A program made the translations under genes and the position numbers. A model generated the notes under the pieces. It was not told where the DNA came from and did not search any database. It saw only the letters and a list, made by a program, of their open reading frames with translations. 35,713 nucleotides of DNA from JAAYJM01 sp964498585 (GTDB taxonomy: Bacteria > Bacteroidota > Ignavibacteria > Kapaibacteriales > UBA2268). The DNA is taken from NCBI GenBank assembly GCA_964498585.1, contig CAZCHH010000037.1, forward strand, positions 1 through 35,713, in the 5' to 3' direction. Within the stretch, counting starts at the first letter, position 1. Each line of letters starts with the position of its first letter. This document shows, piece after piece, positions 24,573 through 33,640 of this stretch.

Positions 24573-26009
24573 TTGAATAAAGAAGACAACAATACAACAA
24601 TACATAATATATTAGATAAAATTGAATATCATCTAAAGAATGAGTTTTGTCTGAATGAAGGCACTAAAATTCTTTGCGCTGTTAGTGGTGGAGTAGATTC
24701 CATTGCTATGCTTGATATATTTTATTTGCTTTCAACAAAATTGAATTTGAAATTATTTGTTTCACATTATAATCATAAATTAAGAGGAGCAGATTCAGAT
24801 AGTGATGAAAAATTTGTTAAAGACGTTGCTAAATATTTTAAGCTACCATATTATTCATCAAGTGGAAACGTCAAAGAATATGCAAAGGAAAACAACTTAA
24901 GCATTGAACAGGCAGCAAGAGATTTAAGATATAAGTATTTTGAACAAATCAGCAATTCACTCGGTTGTTCTCATATTGCAACTGCTCATACTGCAAATGA
25001 TTTAGTTGAAACTTTTTTTTTAAACCTTTTCAGAGGAACTGGTTTAACAGGACTTAGCGGAATACCGGCAATAAGAAGAATTGCAAAAAAGATTGTCGTT
25101 TTCAGACCTTTGCTCAATTATTCAAAGAAAGAACTGATTGAATATGCAAAAATAAGACGATTACGCTGGCGTGAAGATAAAACCAATACAAATCCAATGT
25201 TTACAAGAAATAAAATCAGGAACCAGCTTCTGCCTTATTTAGAAAATAATTTTTCTCAAAGTGTTACTGGTACTATAAGACGCGCTGTTTCTTTAATCAA
25301 TTCAGCAGATAGATTTATTTCTCAAAGTATTGAAGATTTGATTAAAGATGCTACAATTAAGAATATGAAAGATAGAGTAGAAATACGAATAAATGCTTTA
25401 AAAACAAATAGCAACTTCATTCAGGGAGAAATTATTCAGAAAATTTTAGCTGATAATTTTGATTTACATACCTGCACAATGAATACAATTGAAAGAATAT
25501 TAGAGCTATTCAATTCTCAGGCAGGTTCAATTTATGAAATAAACAACAAATATTCTGCTTTAAGAGACAGGAATTCAATAATTTTTTATAAAAACAATAA
25601 AATAGAGGATGTTGATTTAATCGTTGAAAAAGTAGGGAAATACAGAGTAGGCAATTACGAAATCAAGTTGGAAAAAGTAAAGAAGAATGATGTTCGCTTT
25701 ACTCCTGATGCCTTGGTAGAATACTTCGATTCAGATTTAATACCAAATTTTATGCAGCTTAAGACCTGGCAGCAGGGTGATAGATTTACTCCACTCGGAT
25801 GTGAAGATGAAATGAAACTTAGCGATTTCCTTATTAATATGAAAATTCCTTTAATAGATAAACAAAATATAATACTTTTAAAATCTAAAGATGAGGTTAT
25901 ATGGGTTTGTGGATTGCGAATTTCAAACAAATTTAAAGTTACTGATTCAACTACGAATTATTTAAAAGCAGAATTAAAAGTAATTTCTGAACAGGAAAAA
26001 ATAAAATAA
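24573..26009 (+). CDS. tilS: tRNA(Ile)-lysidine synthetase TilS
   Basis: A 478-aa ATP-dependent enzyme that attaches lysine to C34 of the CAU-anticodon tRNA-Ile, so it is essential for reading AUA codons. The PP-loop SGGVDS is at 38-43, followed by SHYNHKLRG, the ATAHTANDLVETFFLNLFRG catalytic stretch and GIPAIRR. The C-terminal TilS substrate domain (about 395-470) includes WQQGDRFTPLG and KLSDFLINMKIPL. No ATG lies before the PP-loop; the next Met is residue 45. The start is therefore a TTG at 24573, unusual for an essential gene and with no clear ribosome binding site. Confidence 0.93.
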   Translation: MNKEDNNTTIHNILDKIEYHLKNEFCLNEGTKILCAVSGGVDSIAMLDIFYLLSTKLNLKLFVSHYNHKLRGADSDSDEKFVKDVAKYFKLPYYSSSGNVKEYAKENNLSIEQAARDLRYKYFEQISNSLGCSHIATAHTANDLVETFFLNLFRGTGLTGLSGIPAIRRIAKKIVVFRPLLNYSKKELIEYAKIRRLRWREDKTNTNPMFTRNKIRNQLLPYLENNFSQSVTGTIRRAVSLINSADRFISQSIEDLIKDATIKNMKDRVEIRINALKTNSNFIQGEIIQKILADNFDLHTCTMNTIERILELFNSQAGSIYEINNKYSALRDRNSIIFYKNNKIEDVDLIVEKVGKYRVGNYEIKLEKVKKNDVRFTPDALVEYFDSDLIPNFMQLKTWQQGDRFTPLGCEDEMKLSDFLINMKIPLIDKQNIILLKSKDEVIWVCGLRISNKFKVTDSTTNYLKAELKVISEQEKIK

Positions 26010-26104
26010 TTCTTATATTCATTCGTTACTTATAAGTTGAAATGCAAGATGTCAATCAAGCATTTCCATAATTTAATATTTTAGATAGAAGGAGACAGCC
26101 AATA

Positions 26105-26785
26105 ATGGATGGCGATATAAAACTGATACTTATCATACTCTTAAGTTATTTAGCAGGTTCAATACCAACAGCAGTATTAATTAGTAAAAAATTTTTTGGT
26201 TTCGATATACGTGAAAAAGGCAGTGGAAATATGGGAAGCACTAATGCTTTTCGTCTGCTCGGTTGGAAATGGGGCATTACCGTTCAAATAGTTGATATTT
26301 TGAAAGGTGTTTTTGCTGTTGTTGTCATTGCTAATTTACTTGGAGACGGAATAACTTTTTTATCAATAGATTTTTTTCACGATAAAACTATTGTTCAATT
26401 CATTGCAGGTATGTCTGCGGTCTGCGGACATATTTGGTCAATGTTCGTTGGTTTTAAAGGTGGCAAAGGGATAAATACTACTATGGGAATGCTTCTTAGC
26501 ATTGCTCCTATTGACATCAGCATCGCAATCGGAATATTCCTTGTTGCTGTGCTTTTCTCCGGGTATGTTTCTCTCGGCTCTATTGCTGGAGCTATTGCTT
26601 TTCCATCTTCTCTGTTTTTACGTTATAATATTTTTGGCGTGGACATACCAAGCTATAGCATTATTATTTATTTCGCTTCGGCTCTTGCAATTCTGATTTT
26701 ATATACCCACAGAACAAATATTTCCCGCTTACTTAAGGGAACTGAAAACCGCTTTGCAAAACTGCAAATACTAAAGAAAAAATAA
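26105..26785 (+). CDS. plsY: Acyl-phosphate:glycerol-3-phosphate acyltransferase PlsY
   Basis: A 226-aa inner-membrane enzyme that makes lysophosphatidic acid from acyl-phosphate and glycerol 3-phosphate, the first step of phospholipid synthesis. Hydrophobic segments alternate with the three conserved loops: KGSGNMGSTNAFR (38-50), GHIWSMFVGFKGGKGINT and the C-terminal YTHRTNISRLLKGTENR. AAGGAG lies about 10 nt before the ATG. It follows tilS by 95 bp on the same strand and may share its transcript. A hairpin terminator follows directly. Confidence 0.95.
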   Translation: MDGDIKLILIILLSYLAGSIPTAVLISKKFFGFDIREKGSGNMGSTNAFRLLGWKWGITVQIVDILKGVFAVVVIANLLGDGITFLSIDFFHDKTIVQFIAGMSAVCGHIWSMFVGFKGGKGINTTMGMLLSIAPIDISIAIGIFLVAVLFSGYVSLGSIAGAIAFPSSLFLRYNIFGVDIPSYSIIIYFASALAILILYTHRTNISRLLKGTENRFAKLQILKKK

Positions 26786-26794
26786 TTTTTTCAG

Positions 26795-26830
26795 ATGTGT
26801 CACACTTCTATTGTGTGGCACATTCTTTTT
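26795..26830 (+). terminator. Rho-independent terminator after plsY
   Basis: ATGTGTCACAC (26795-26805) pairs with GTGTGGCACAT (26813-26823), with one G:T pair, followed by TCTTTTT. The same stem word occurs at 2373-2406 far from any gene end, so this terminator is probably a co-opted member of the dispersed hairpin class. Confidence 0.75.
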
Positions 26831-26904
26831 ATTTCATTTCTCACTAATGTAATAATTCGTTAAAAGATTTATTATCATATATAATTCTAAATCCCACGAT
26901 AAAA

Positions 26905-27160
26905 CAGATGCTTTATTATAATAGAGATGGCATCACTAAATGTGTAATAGTGACGGATGTCAGAATCTATCTTATTATTGTTCAACGCTATTCAATTTTA
27001 GCTATTTCATTGAAGCATTTGGGCTTTCCCAAATGTATCGAGAGCGAGATCACTTGCTTTCCCAAGATAGATTCTGACATTCGTCAAAATGACAAGTCAA
27101 ATTAACAATTATTGAGATTCCTCACTGCGTTTTGGAATGACAAATAAACGTAAAGATGTC
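26905..27160. repeat. Compound inverted repeat region between plsY and uvrC
   Basis: GACGGATGTCAGAATCTATC plus TT (26952-26973) pairs with 27064-27085, one mismatch in 22. Nested inside is CATTTGGG-cttt-CCCAAATG (27016-27035). To the left, 26905-26931 repeats the word seen at 6941-6968 (ATGCTTTATTATAATRGAGA). To the right, 27113-27160 is a diverged copy of the GTCATTCTGAA family (GAGATTCCTCACTGCGTTTT, GGAATGACA, then AAAGATGTCATT). An open frame across this region is an artefact of the repeats. Confidence 0.75.
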
Positions 27161-27226
27161 ATTTTCTTTGAGATGTATTACATCTGGCTTCTAACTATTT
27201 TAAAGTTTCCCGAGCTTTGCGAAAGT

Positions 27227-29074
27227 TTAAACATTTCCAAAATACTCTAAAATATTTTCAGCTAATTTTATCCCAATTTCTTTTTCTAAATCTTCTTTTG
27301 AAGTGTTCTTAATTTTTTCAACTGAGCCGAATTTGATTAAGAGTTTTTGAGCAGTTTTTTCGCCTATTCCTTTAATTTCCGTTAATTCAGTTTGCAGTGT
27401 TCGTTTAGCTCTTCTTTGCCTGTGGAAAGTAATAGCAAAGCGGTGTGCCTCGTCACGCAATTGCTGAATCAGTTTTAAGCTGCTTGACGTCTTGGGTAGC
27501 ATAATTGAATCGCTTTTATCCGGAATGAAAACCTCGTCCAATCGCTTTGCTAAACTTATAATAGGAATTTTATCATGCAAATTCAAATCTAAAAGGACTC
27601 CACAGGCAGAAGAAAGCTGTCCTTTGCCACCATCAATTATTATTAAATCCGGCAGCTTTTGATTTTCAGCAACCTGTCGGGAATAGCGCCGGTGAACAAC
27701 TTCACGCATAGAAGCAAAATCATCAGCAATATCAACGGTATTAATAATATATTTCCTGTATTCTGATTTTCGCGGCTTCCCGTCAAGAAAAACTACCATA
27801 GAAGCAACAAGTTCGCTGCCTTGAATGTGGGAATTATCGAAACATTCGATATGAAGCGGAAGTTTTGGTAGATGCAAGTCCCTTTGTAATGATTGCACTG
27901 GTCTAGGAACGCTTTGGTCTCTTTTGAGCAAAGTCAGATGAAATTCCTTCAATTGAAATTCGGCATTTATAGAAGCGAGATTGACTAACTGCTTTTTATC
28001 GCCGAGTTTTGGAATAAGCAAATCAACAGTTTTTCTACGTTTTTCCTTTAGCCAGTTGAGTAAAAAATCACTTTGCTCCGGTTCAAGCGGCAGAAGCACT
28101 TCCTTCGGAATGAAGTCGCTTTCCATATACCACTTTTCTATTGTAAGCTGGATAATTTCGCTGTCCGTCTGCTCTTTGGTGTCTGTAATAATAAAGTACT
28201 TTTTCCCAATCAGTTTTCCGTCTCGAACCTTGAAAATCAGGATGCAGGCAGTATTTCCAATTTTGGAATATCCGATTACATCGCGGTCTATTCTTTCTTC
28301 GCTAACAACTTTTTGGCTTGAAGAAAATCCTTTTAGCATATTGAGTTTGTCTTTTATTTCGGCAGCTTCTTCAAAAAGCATTTCGTCAGAAAACCTAAGC
28401 ATTTCTTCTTCGAGCATTTTTTCAATTTCCTGCGTTTTGCCATTCAGTATTTTTGTAGCTAATTTTATATTTTCATCGTATTTGGCTTTGGAAATAATTC
28501 CTTCGCAAGGACCGTTACACTTTTTAATATAGTAATCCAAGCAAAGCTTGTGCTTCTTTTTCTGAATAGAATCAGCGGTAATATTCAATTTACAGCTACG
28601 CAACTGGAAAAGATTACGCAGAGTTCTCATTACGAATTTCATCTGTCTAACGTCAGTATATGGACCGAAGTATTTAGAGCCGTCACGTATTTGCTGGCGT
28701 GTAGAAAAAATGCGTGGGTACTCTTCGTTAGTAATGCGGATGTATGGAAAAGATTTATCATCACGAAGTAAAATATTGTAGCGTGGCTTTAGCTTTTTAA
28801 TTAAGGTGTTTTCGAGGATTAGGGCTTCAGCTTCAGAATCAACGACTATCACTTCGAGGGAAGCGATTTTTGAAACCATTACTTTTGTTTTAGCATCAAC
28901 AATATGAGCTTCCTGAAAATAACTACGCACACGATTACGTAGGTTCTTCGCTTTCCCAACGTAAATAACAATTCCGTTACTATTGAAGAACTGGTAAATA
29001 CCCGGACGGATTGGTAAATTATCTATTTTCTCTTTAATTTGCAAAATTAAATTAACATTTTTTAACAACAACAT
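27227..29074 (-). CDS. uvrC: Excinuclease ABC subunit C
   Basis: A 615-aa nuclease of UvrABC nucleotide excision repair that makes both incisions around damaged bases. The N-terminal GIY-YIG domain shows RPGIYQF (23-29) and IVIYVGKAKNLRNRV (35-49). A UVR helical motif (about 205-240, EEEMLRFSDEMLFEEAAEIK) binds UvrB. The central UvrC domain shows LPLHIECFDNSHIQGSE, DGGKGQLSSA and DEAHRFAITFHRQRR with the catalytic acids. Two C-terminal helix-hairpin-helix motifs end it (LTEIKGIGEKTAQKLLIKFG). Normal length. Monocistronic, divergent from korA. Confidence 0.97.
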   Translation of the reverse strand: MLLLKNVNLILQIKEKIDNLPIRPGIYQFFNSNGIVIYVGKAKNLRNRVRSYFQEAHIVDAKTKVMVSKIASLEVIVVDSEAEALILENTLIKKLKPRYNILLRDDKSFPYIRITNEEYPRIFSTRQQIRDGSKYFGPYTDVRQMKFVMRTLRNLFQLRSCKLNITADSIQKKKHKLCLDYYIKKCNGPCEGIISKAKYDENIKLATKILNGKTQEIEKMLEEEMLRFSDEMLFEEAAEIKDKLNMLKGFSSSQKVVSEERIDRDVIGYSKIGNTACILIFKVRDGKLIGKKYFIITDTKEQTDSEIIQLTIEKWYMESDFIPKEVLLPLEPEQSDFLLNWLKEKRRKTVDLLIPKLGDKKQLVNLASINAEFQLKEFHLTLLKRDQSVPRPVQSLQRDLHLPKLPLHIECFDNSHIQGSELVASMVVFLDGKPRKSEYRKYIINTVDIADDFASMREVVHRRYSRQVAENQKLPDLIIIDGGKGQLSSACGVLLDLNLHDKIPIISLAKRLDEVFIPDKSDSIMLPKTSSSLKLIQQLRDEAHRFAITFHRQRRAKRTLQTELTEIKGIGEKTAQKLLIKFGSVEKIKNTSKEDLEKEIGIKLAENILEYFGNV

Positions 29075-29211
29075 AAACTACAAAATTATTTTTAAATAAA
29101 AGAAAAAACAACATTAATGTTTCAATTTTAAATATTTTTTTTTTATATAACAATAGTTACGTAAGTTTGACATTTGTTTTGTTACATAATTGAGACAAAC
29201 ATATAGAAAAT

Positions 29212-31056
29212 ATGGAGAAAAAAATTCAACAATTGAAGGAAGTAACAATTCGGTTTGCTGGCGATTCCGGAGACGGAATGCAGCTTACTGGAACTCAGTT
29301 TTCGAATACTTCCGGAACACTAGGAAATGATGTAAACACGTTTCCAGATTATCCTTCAGAGATACGCGCTCCGGAGGGGACATTATACGGCGTAAGTGCT
29401 TATCAAATTCAATTTGGTTCAAATTTAGTCCATACTCATGGAAATAAAATGGACGTTTTGGTTGCGATGAACGCATCATCTCTATCTGTCAATTTACCTA
29501 AATTAAAAGAAAACGGAATAATAATTGCAAATAGCGCCGGTTTCGATGAAAAAAATCTTAATTTAGCAAAATATGAAGAAAATCCATTACTTAATGATTC
29601 CTTAAAGAATTATCAATTAATAGCTATAGATATGGAATCAATTGTTAGTGAAGTACTTTCCGGATTGAGTTTATCCCCGAAAGAAACTGCACGAACAAAG
29701 AATTTCTTCGCACTCGGACTTGTTTACTGGCTTTACAACCGTCCAACCGAACATACAGAAAAATGGCTACAGCAAAAGTTTGCAAAAAAACCAAAATATT
29801 TAGAAGCAAATCTTTTAGTATTAAAAGCAGGTTGGAAATATGCCTCTGAAAGTGAGCTATTTCCAGTTCAATACCAAATAGAAAAAGCAAAATTATCTCC
29901 CGGCTTTTATAGAAATATTACAGGAAACGAAGCAGTTGCTCTCGGCTTAGTTTCTGCTGCACGGAAAGCCAATCTTCCTTTATTCCTTGGTTCTTACCCG
30001 ATTACTCCTGCTACTGAAATACTCCATTTTATCTCCGGATATAAGAAATTTGGTGTGAAACACCTTCAGGCAGAAGATGAAATTGCAGGTATATCAAGTG
30101 CTATTGGTGCTGCTTTTGCAGGATATCTTGCTGCTACAACAACAAGCGGACCCGGACTTTCTCTTAAAGTAGAAGCAATGGGACTTGCAATGATTTTAGA
30201 ACTTCCTCTAATTATTGTTGACGTCCAGCGTGGAGGTCCAAGCACTGGATTGCCTACTAAACCCGAACAATCAGATTTACTTATGGCAATGTATGGACGC
30301 CATGGCGAAGCTCCAATGCCTATTGTTGCAGCCCGTAGTGCATCAGATTGCTTCTTTATGACAATTGAAGCAGCACGTATTGCCGTAAAATATATGACAC
30401 CAGTTATATTACTTACTGATGGCTACCTTGCTCAAGGAACAAATCCTTTCAAAGTGCCTAAATTAGATGAACTTCCCGATATTCCAGTTAAATTTGAAAC
30501 TAATCCGGAAGGATTTCAACCATATAGTCGCGATGAAGTAACATTAGCACGTCCCTGGGCTATTCCCGGAACTCCAAATTTAGAGCATCGTATTGGTGGT
30601 TTGGAGAAAAAGAATATTACTGGTATTGTAAGTCAAGGTCCAGACAATCATCAACTAATGGTTGAACTAAGAGCTAAAAAAATTGAAGGAATTGCTAATG
30701 ATATTCCACTTGCCACTGTTGAAGGCGAACAGGAAGGCGACTTGCTAATTCTTGGCTGGGGCGGTACTTATGGAGCTATTAAAGATGCTTTCGATAAATT
30801 ATATAGTGAAGAAAAGAAAATTTCATTCTGCCATTTAACTCACTTGAATCCTTTACCAAGAAATATTGGGGAAGTACTTTCTAAATTTAAGAGAATTTTA
30901 GTGCCGGAACTAAATACCGGACACTTGAAATTATTGCTTCAAGCAAGATTTATGCGTCCTATTATTGGATTAAATAAAGTGCAGGGCTTACCATTACAGG
31001 AATTTGAAGTTACTGAAAAAGTTCTTGAACTTTTAAATGAAAAAGGAGGGAAATAA
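29212..31056 (+). CDS. korA: 2-oxoacid:ferredoxin oxidoreductase, fused gamma-alpha subunit
   Basis: A 614-aa subunit of 2-oxoglutarate (or a similar 2-oxoacid):ferredoxin oxidoreductase, which interconverts 2-oxoglutarate and succinyl-CoA with ferredoxin. The N-terminal gamma domain (1-190) begins VTIRFAGDSGDGMQLTGTQF. The alpha pyrimidine-binding and transketolase-like domains follow (NEAVALGLVSAARKANLPLF, YPITPATEILHFI, QAEDEIAGISSAIGAAFAG, TSGPGLSLK, DVQRGGPSTGLPTKPEQSDL, read here as separate motifs). The two-gene format with korB is common in Bacteroidota and Chlorobiota relatives. Its 3' end carries the AAGGAGG site of korB. Confidence 0.93.
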   Translation: MEKKIQQLKEVTIRFAGDSGDGMQLTGTQFSNTSGTLGNDVNTFPDYPSEIRAPEGTLYGVSAYQIQFGSNLVHTHGNKMDVLVAMNASSLSVNLPKLKENGIIIANSAGFDEKNLNLAKYEENPLLNDSLKNYQLIAIDMESIVSEVLSGLSLSPKETARTKNFFALGLVYWLYNRPTEHTEKWLQQKFAKKPKYLEANLLVLKAGWKYASESELFPVQYQIEKAKLSPGFYRNITGNEAVALGLVSAARKANLPLFLGSYPITPATEILHFISGYKKFGVKHLQAEDEIAGISSAIGAAFAGYLAATTTSGPGLSLKVEAMGLAMILELPLIIVDVQRGGPSTGLPTKPEQSDLLMAMYGRHGEAPMPIVAARSASDCFFMTIEAARIAVKYMTPVILLTDGYLAQGTNPFKVPKLDELPDIPVKFETNPEGFQPYSRDEVTLARPWAIPGTPNLEHRIGGLEKKNITGIVSQGPDNHQLMVELRAKKIEGIANDIPLATVEGEQEGDLLILGWGGTYGAIKDAFDKLYSEEKKISFCHLTHLNPLPRNIGEVLSKFKRILVPELNTGHLKLLLQARFMRPIIGLNKVQGLPLQEFEVTEKVLELLNEKGGK

Positions 31057-31057
31057 T

Positions 31058-32107
31058 ATGAGAACTCTTATAGATGATATTATAGAAATGCCAGCAAATG
31101 GCACAGTAGGAAGCAGTCCGAAAGATTATAAAGCAGATATTGATGTTCGCTGGTGTGCAGGTTGCGGCGGCTATGCAATTTTATCTCAAACTCAACGAAT
31201 TATGTCCACGCTTGGCATACCAAGAGAGAAAATCGTATTTATTTCCGGTATCGGCTGCTCAAGTCGTTTTCCATACTATATGAATGTTTACGGAATGCAT
31301 ACTATGCACGGAAGAGCTTTGCCAATAGCTTCTGGAGTAAAAATGGCAAGACCAGAACTTTCCGTTTGGGTAGCTACCGGCGATGGTGATGGCTTAAGTA
31401 TTGGCGGAAATCACTTCATCCACGCTGCAAGAAGGAATATGGATTTAAACGTTATTCTTTTTAACAACGCAATTTATAGCTTGACAAAAGGACAGTATTC
31501 ACCTACTTCTTTACCCGGACAGGTTACTAAATCTTCACCTCTCGGAGTGCTTGACGCCCCATTTAATCCAGTGGGTTTAGCACTTGGTGCCGGCTCGACT
31601 TTCGTAGCCCGCTGCTATGACCGCGATACTCATATTATGCAAAATATGTTCGACAGAGCTTCTAAACACAAAGGATTTGCTTTTGTTGAAGTTTATGCTA
31701 ACTGCGTTATTTTCAATGATGGTGCTTTCGATTTATACACTAAAAAGGAAACGAGAAAAGAACATACTGTTGATTTGCAGCACGGCAAACCACTTATTTT
31801 CGGCGATAATAACGACAAAGGCATTAAACTTGACGGATTTACTCCAACAGTAGTTTCTCTTACTGATGGAAGTCATTCTGTTGATGATTTGCTTGTTCAC
31901 AATGAAAAGGATTCTACTCTTGCTTTCATCTTGGCAAATATGACATATAATTCAGAACTTCCAAGACCAATGGGAGTATTTATTGCTACCGACCGACCAA
32001 GCTATGACCAAAAAGTTGTAGAGCAACTTAATTATTACGAAAGCTTGCCCGGCGCTAACGACATAGATAAACTTCTTTTAGGCGAGGATTACTGGGAAAT
32101 CAAATAA
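31058..32107 (+). CDS. korB: 2-oxoacid:ferredoxin oxidoreductase, beta subunit
   Basis: About 349 aa. It binds thiamine pyrophosphate and the single [4Fe-4S] cluster of the enzyme. Cluster cysteines are C33 and C36 (RWCAGCGGYA), C67 (GIGCSSRFP) and a fourth in VYANCVIFNDG. The thiamine pyrophosphate motif is ATGDGDGLSIGGNHF through NNAIYSLTKGQYSPTS. The frame is open seven codons upstream into korA (31037), but the perfect AAGGAGG lies 8 nt before the ATG at 31058, so that is the start; korA stops two bases earlier. The two genes form one transcript ending at the terminator at 32128. Confidence 0.95.
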   Translation: MRTLIDDIIEMPANGTVGSSPKDYKADIDVRWCAGCGGYAILSQTQRIMSTLGIPREKIVFISGIGCSSRFPYYMNVYGMHTMHGRALPIASGVKMARPELSVWVATGDGDGLSIGGNHFIHAARRNMDLNVILFNNAIYSLTKGQYSPTSLPGQVTKSSPLGVLDAPFNPVGLALGAGSTFVARCYDRDTHIMQNMFDRASKHKGFAFVEVYANCVIFNDGAFDLYTKKETRKEHTVDLQHGKPLIFGDNNDKGIKLDGFTPTVVSLTDGSHSVDDLLVHNEKDSTLAFILANMTYNSELPRPMGVFIATDRPSYDQKVVEQLNYYESLPGANDIDKLLLGEDYWEIK

Positions 32108-32127
32108 TATTTTTGAATTTGTAATTA

Positions 32128-32173
32128 AAACAGGAATATACTTTAAATTTTAAATATATTCCTGTTCTTTTTG
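32128..32173 (+). terminator. Rho-independent terminator after korB
   Basis: AACAGGAATATA (from 32129) pairs perfectly with TATATTCCTGTT (32155-32166) around a 14-nt AT loop, followed by CTTTTT. It is the cleanest intrinsic terminator in the window, 20 bp past the korB stop. Confidence 0.85.
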
Positions 32174-32185
32174 GAAACAGTGAAA

Positions 32186-32600
32186 AATCTCATACTTTAA
32201 ACTTTCGCAAAGTTAAGAAACTTTACGAAAGTGAAGAGATTTAAAGTCATGCTATCAACTTGTTGATAGCATGGCTGTAAAAGACTGTTATTCTAAACGA
32301 AGTGAAGAATCCAGAGAATAGTGGTTTAAAGGAAATATTCTGGATTCTTCGCTGCGCTCATAATGAACCACTTCGTCTTTTTTATTGTCTAACTGTATAT
32401 ATTACAAATAATTCAAGTGATTTATCAACCATCGGGTTAACACGATAGTTGATTGTTCTTAACAAGGGGTTGCAACCCCTTGTTAAGATTTAGAAAGCAT
32501 AACATAGTTCATTTTCTTAAAAAGTAAACATCTTCGTTAATAATCGCCTCAGAATGACAGCGTTAAGTTATGTCATCTCTATTTAAATGAATCATTTGAC
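32186..32600. repeat. Cluster of unrelated hairpins plus one dispersed repeat
   Basis: About 400 bp without genes, holding four hairpins with different stems: ACTTTCGCAAAGTT against AACTTTACGAAAGT (32201-32232), CATGCTATCAA-cttg-TTGATAGCATG (32248-32273), CAACCATCG against CGATAGTTG (32426-32451), and the perfect palindrome AACAAGGGGTTGCAACCCCT plus TGTT (32461-32484). Between them, 32288-32366 is an inverted-pair copy of the GTCATTCTGAA family with a GGTTTAAAGGAAATATTC centre that recurs at 34620-34640. The end (32550-32600) has another diverged family piece, AGAATGACAGC. Confidence 0.8.
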
Positions 32601-32677
32601 TTATTAGGGTTGGGCTGAATGACTATATAAATTAAATTTTAAGAATTCACGTTATTTATTAAAATATATAAATATTT

Positions 32678-33541
32678 ATGAAAAACATCATTAAATTATT
32701 AGTAATCTTAGTTGTAATTATTTCTTTAAACTCCTGTAAAAAGGAAATAAGTAACAATCTAGTAGTCGGCACATTTAACGTGGAATGGCTTGGAGATGGC
32801 ACTAGAGATAGAATTGATAGAACAGAAGAGGATTATAAGAATATTGCAAATATTATTTTAGATATGGAAGCAGACATTATTGGCTTACAGGAAATCGAGA
32901 ATGAAAATGCACTTCTCAGGATATTAAAGTATTTGCCAGACTATAAATCTTATATTTCATCAGGAGGAAATCAACAAAAGTTAGCTATAATTTCAAAATC
33001 GAATATAATAATCAAAGATTATTATGAATACACTGATTTAGCAGTAGAAGAAAATAGAACCCGCCCCGGACTTGTTGTTTCTGCTCAAAAAGGTGATTTC
33101 CAATGGACTATGCTTGTTGTGCATTTAAAATCAACTTCACGCTATGACAACACAGCAGAAAAGAAAGAAGGCAGTCAAAGTATAAGGGAGAAACAAGCCA
33201 GTGTGATATCTTCCTGGGCTGACTCAATAATTAAAAACAATTCCAATCACAACTTAATAATAGTTGGAGATTTTAATGATACTCCAGTCAGAAAAAAGAA
33301 TCCAACTCTTACTCCGCTCTTAAAAAATAATTTTTTATTTTTTCTGACAGAATCTTTGAAAAGCTGTAAATATCCTTCCTGGTACGTTATTGACCATATT
33401 ATTGTTTCAGAAAATATGCTGCAATACTACGAAGAAAATAGTTTATTTATATATAATTTCCGGGAAAAATTTCCAGATTACAGCTTAAAATTGCTTTCAG
33501 ACCACTGCCCAATTTCAGCTTCATTTAATTTTGGGAAATAA
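32678..33541 (+). CDS. Exported lipoprotein of the endonuclease/exonuclease/phosphatase family
   Basis: A 287-aa protein with a lipoprotein signal peptide (KLLVILVVIISLNSC; lipidated Cys20, then KK). The mature domain has the full set of EEP-fold residues: N34 and E36 (GTFNVEW), E72 (LQEIENE), H149 (VVHLKS), D198 and N200 (VGDFNDTP), and D275/H276 (LSDHCP). The active site therefore looks complete, and Mg-dependent phosphodiester or phosphomonoester cleavage is expected. The substrate (DNA, RNA or a lipid/inositol phosphate) cannot be told. Its placement in the envelope suggests extracellular nuclease activity, perhaps phosphate scavenging; that is inference. Confidence 0.82.
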   Translation: MKNIIKLLVILVVIISLNSCKKEISNNLVVGTFNVEWLGDGTRDRIDRTEEDYKNIANIILDMEADIIGLQEIENENALLRILKYLPDYKSYISSGGNQQKLAIISKSNIIIKDYYEYTDLAVEENRTRPGLVVSAQKGDFQWTMLVVHLKSTSRYDNTAEKKEGSQSIREKQASVISSWADSIIKNNSNHNLIIVGDFNDTPVRKKNPTLTPLLKNNFLFFLTESLKSCKYPSWYVIDHIIVSENMLQYYEENSLFIYNFREKFPDYSLKLLSDHCPISASFNFGK

Positions 33542-33640
33542 ATTCAATCTTAAAAATTCATTAAATCATACATATTTTTTGTTTTTTTAAATAATTTTAT
33601 GCAATTTTAAATTTTGTATAAAATTAATATTGCAAAAATA

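Noticed and set aside
26908..27105. A 65-aa plus-strand ORF between plsY and uvrC
   Set aside because: It is made entirely of the inverted-repeat sequences of that gap and has no ribosome binding site.
29160..29211. A sigma-70-like promoter before korA (TTGACA at 29167)
   Set aside because: No -10 box lies at 16-18 bp spacing, and this phylum often uses a different promoter consensus.
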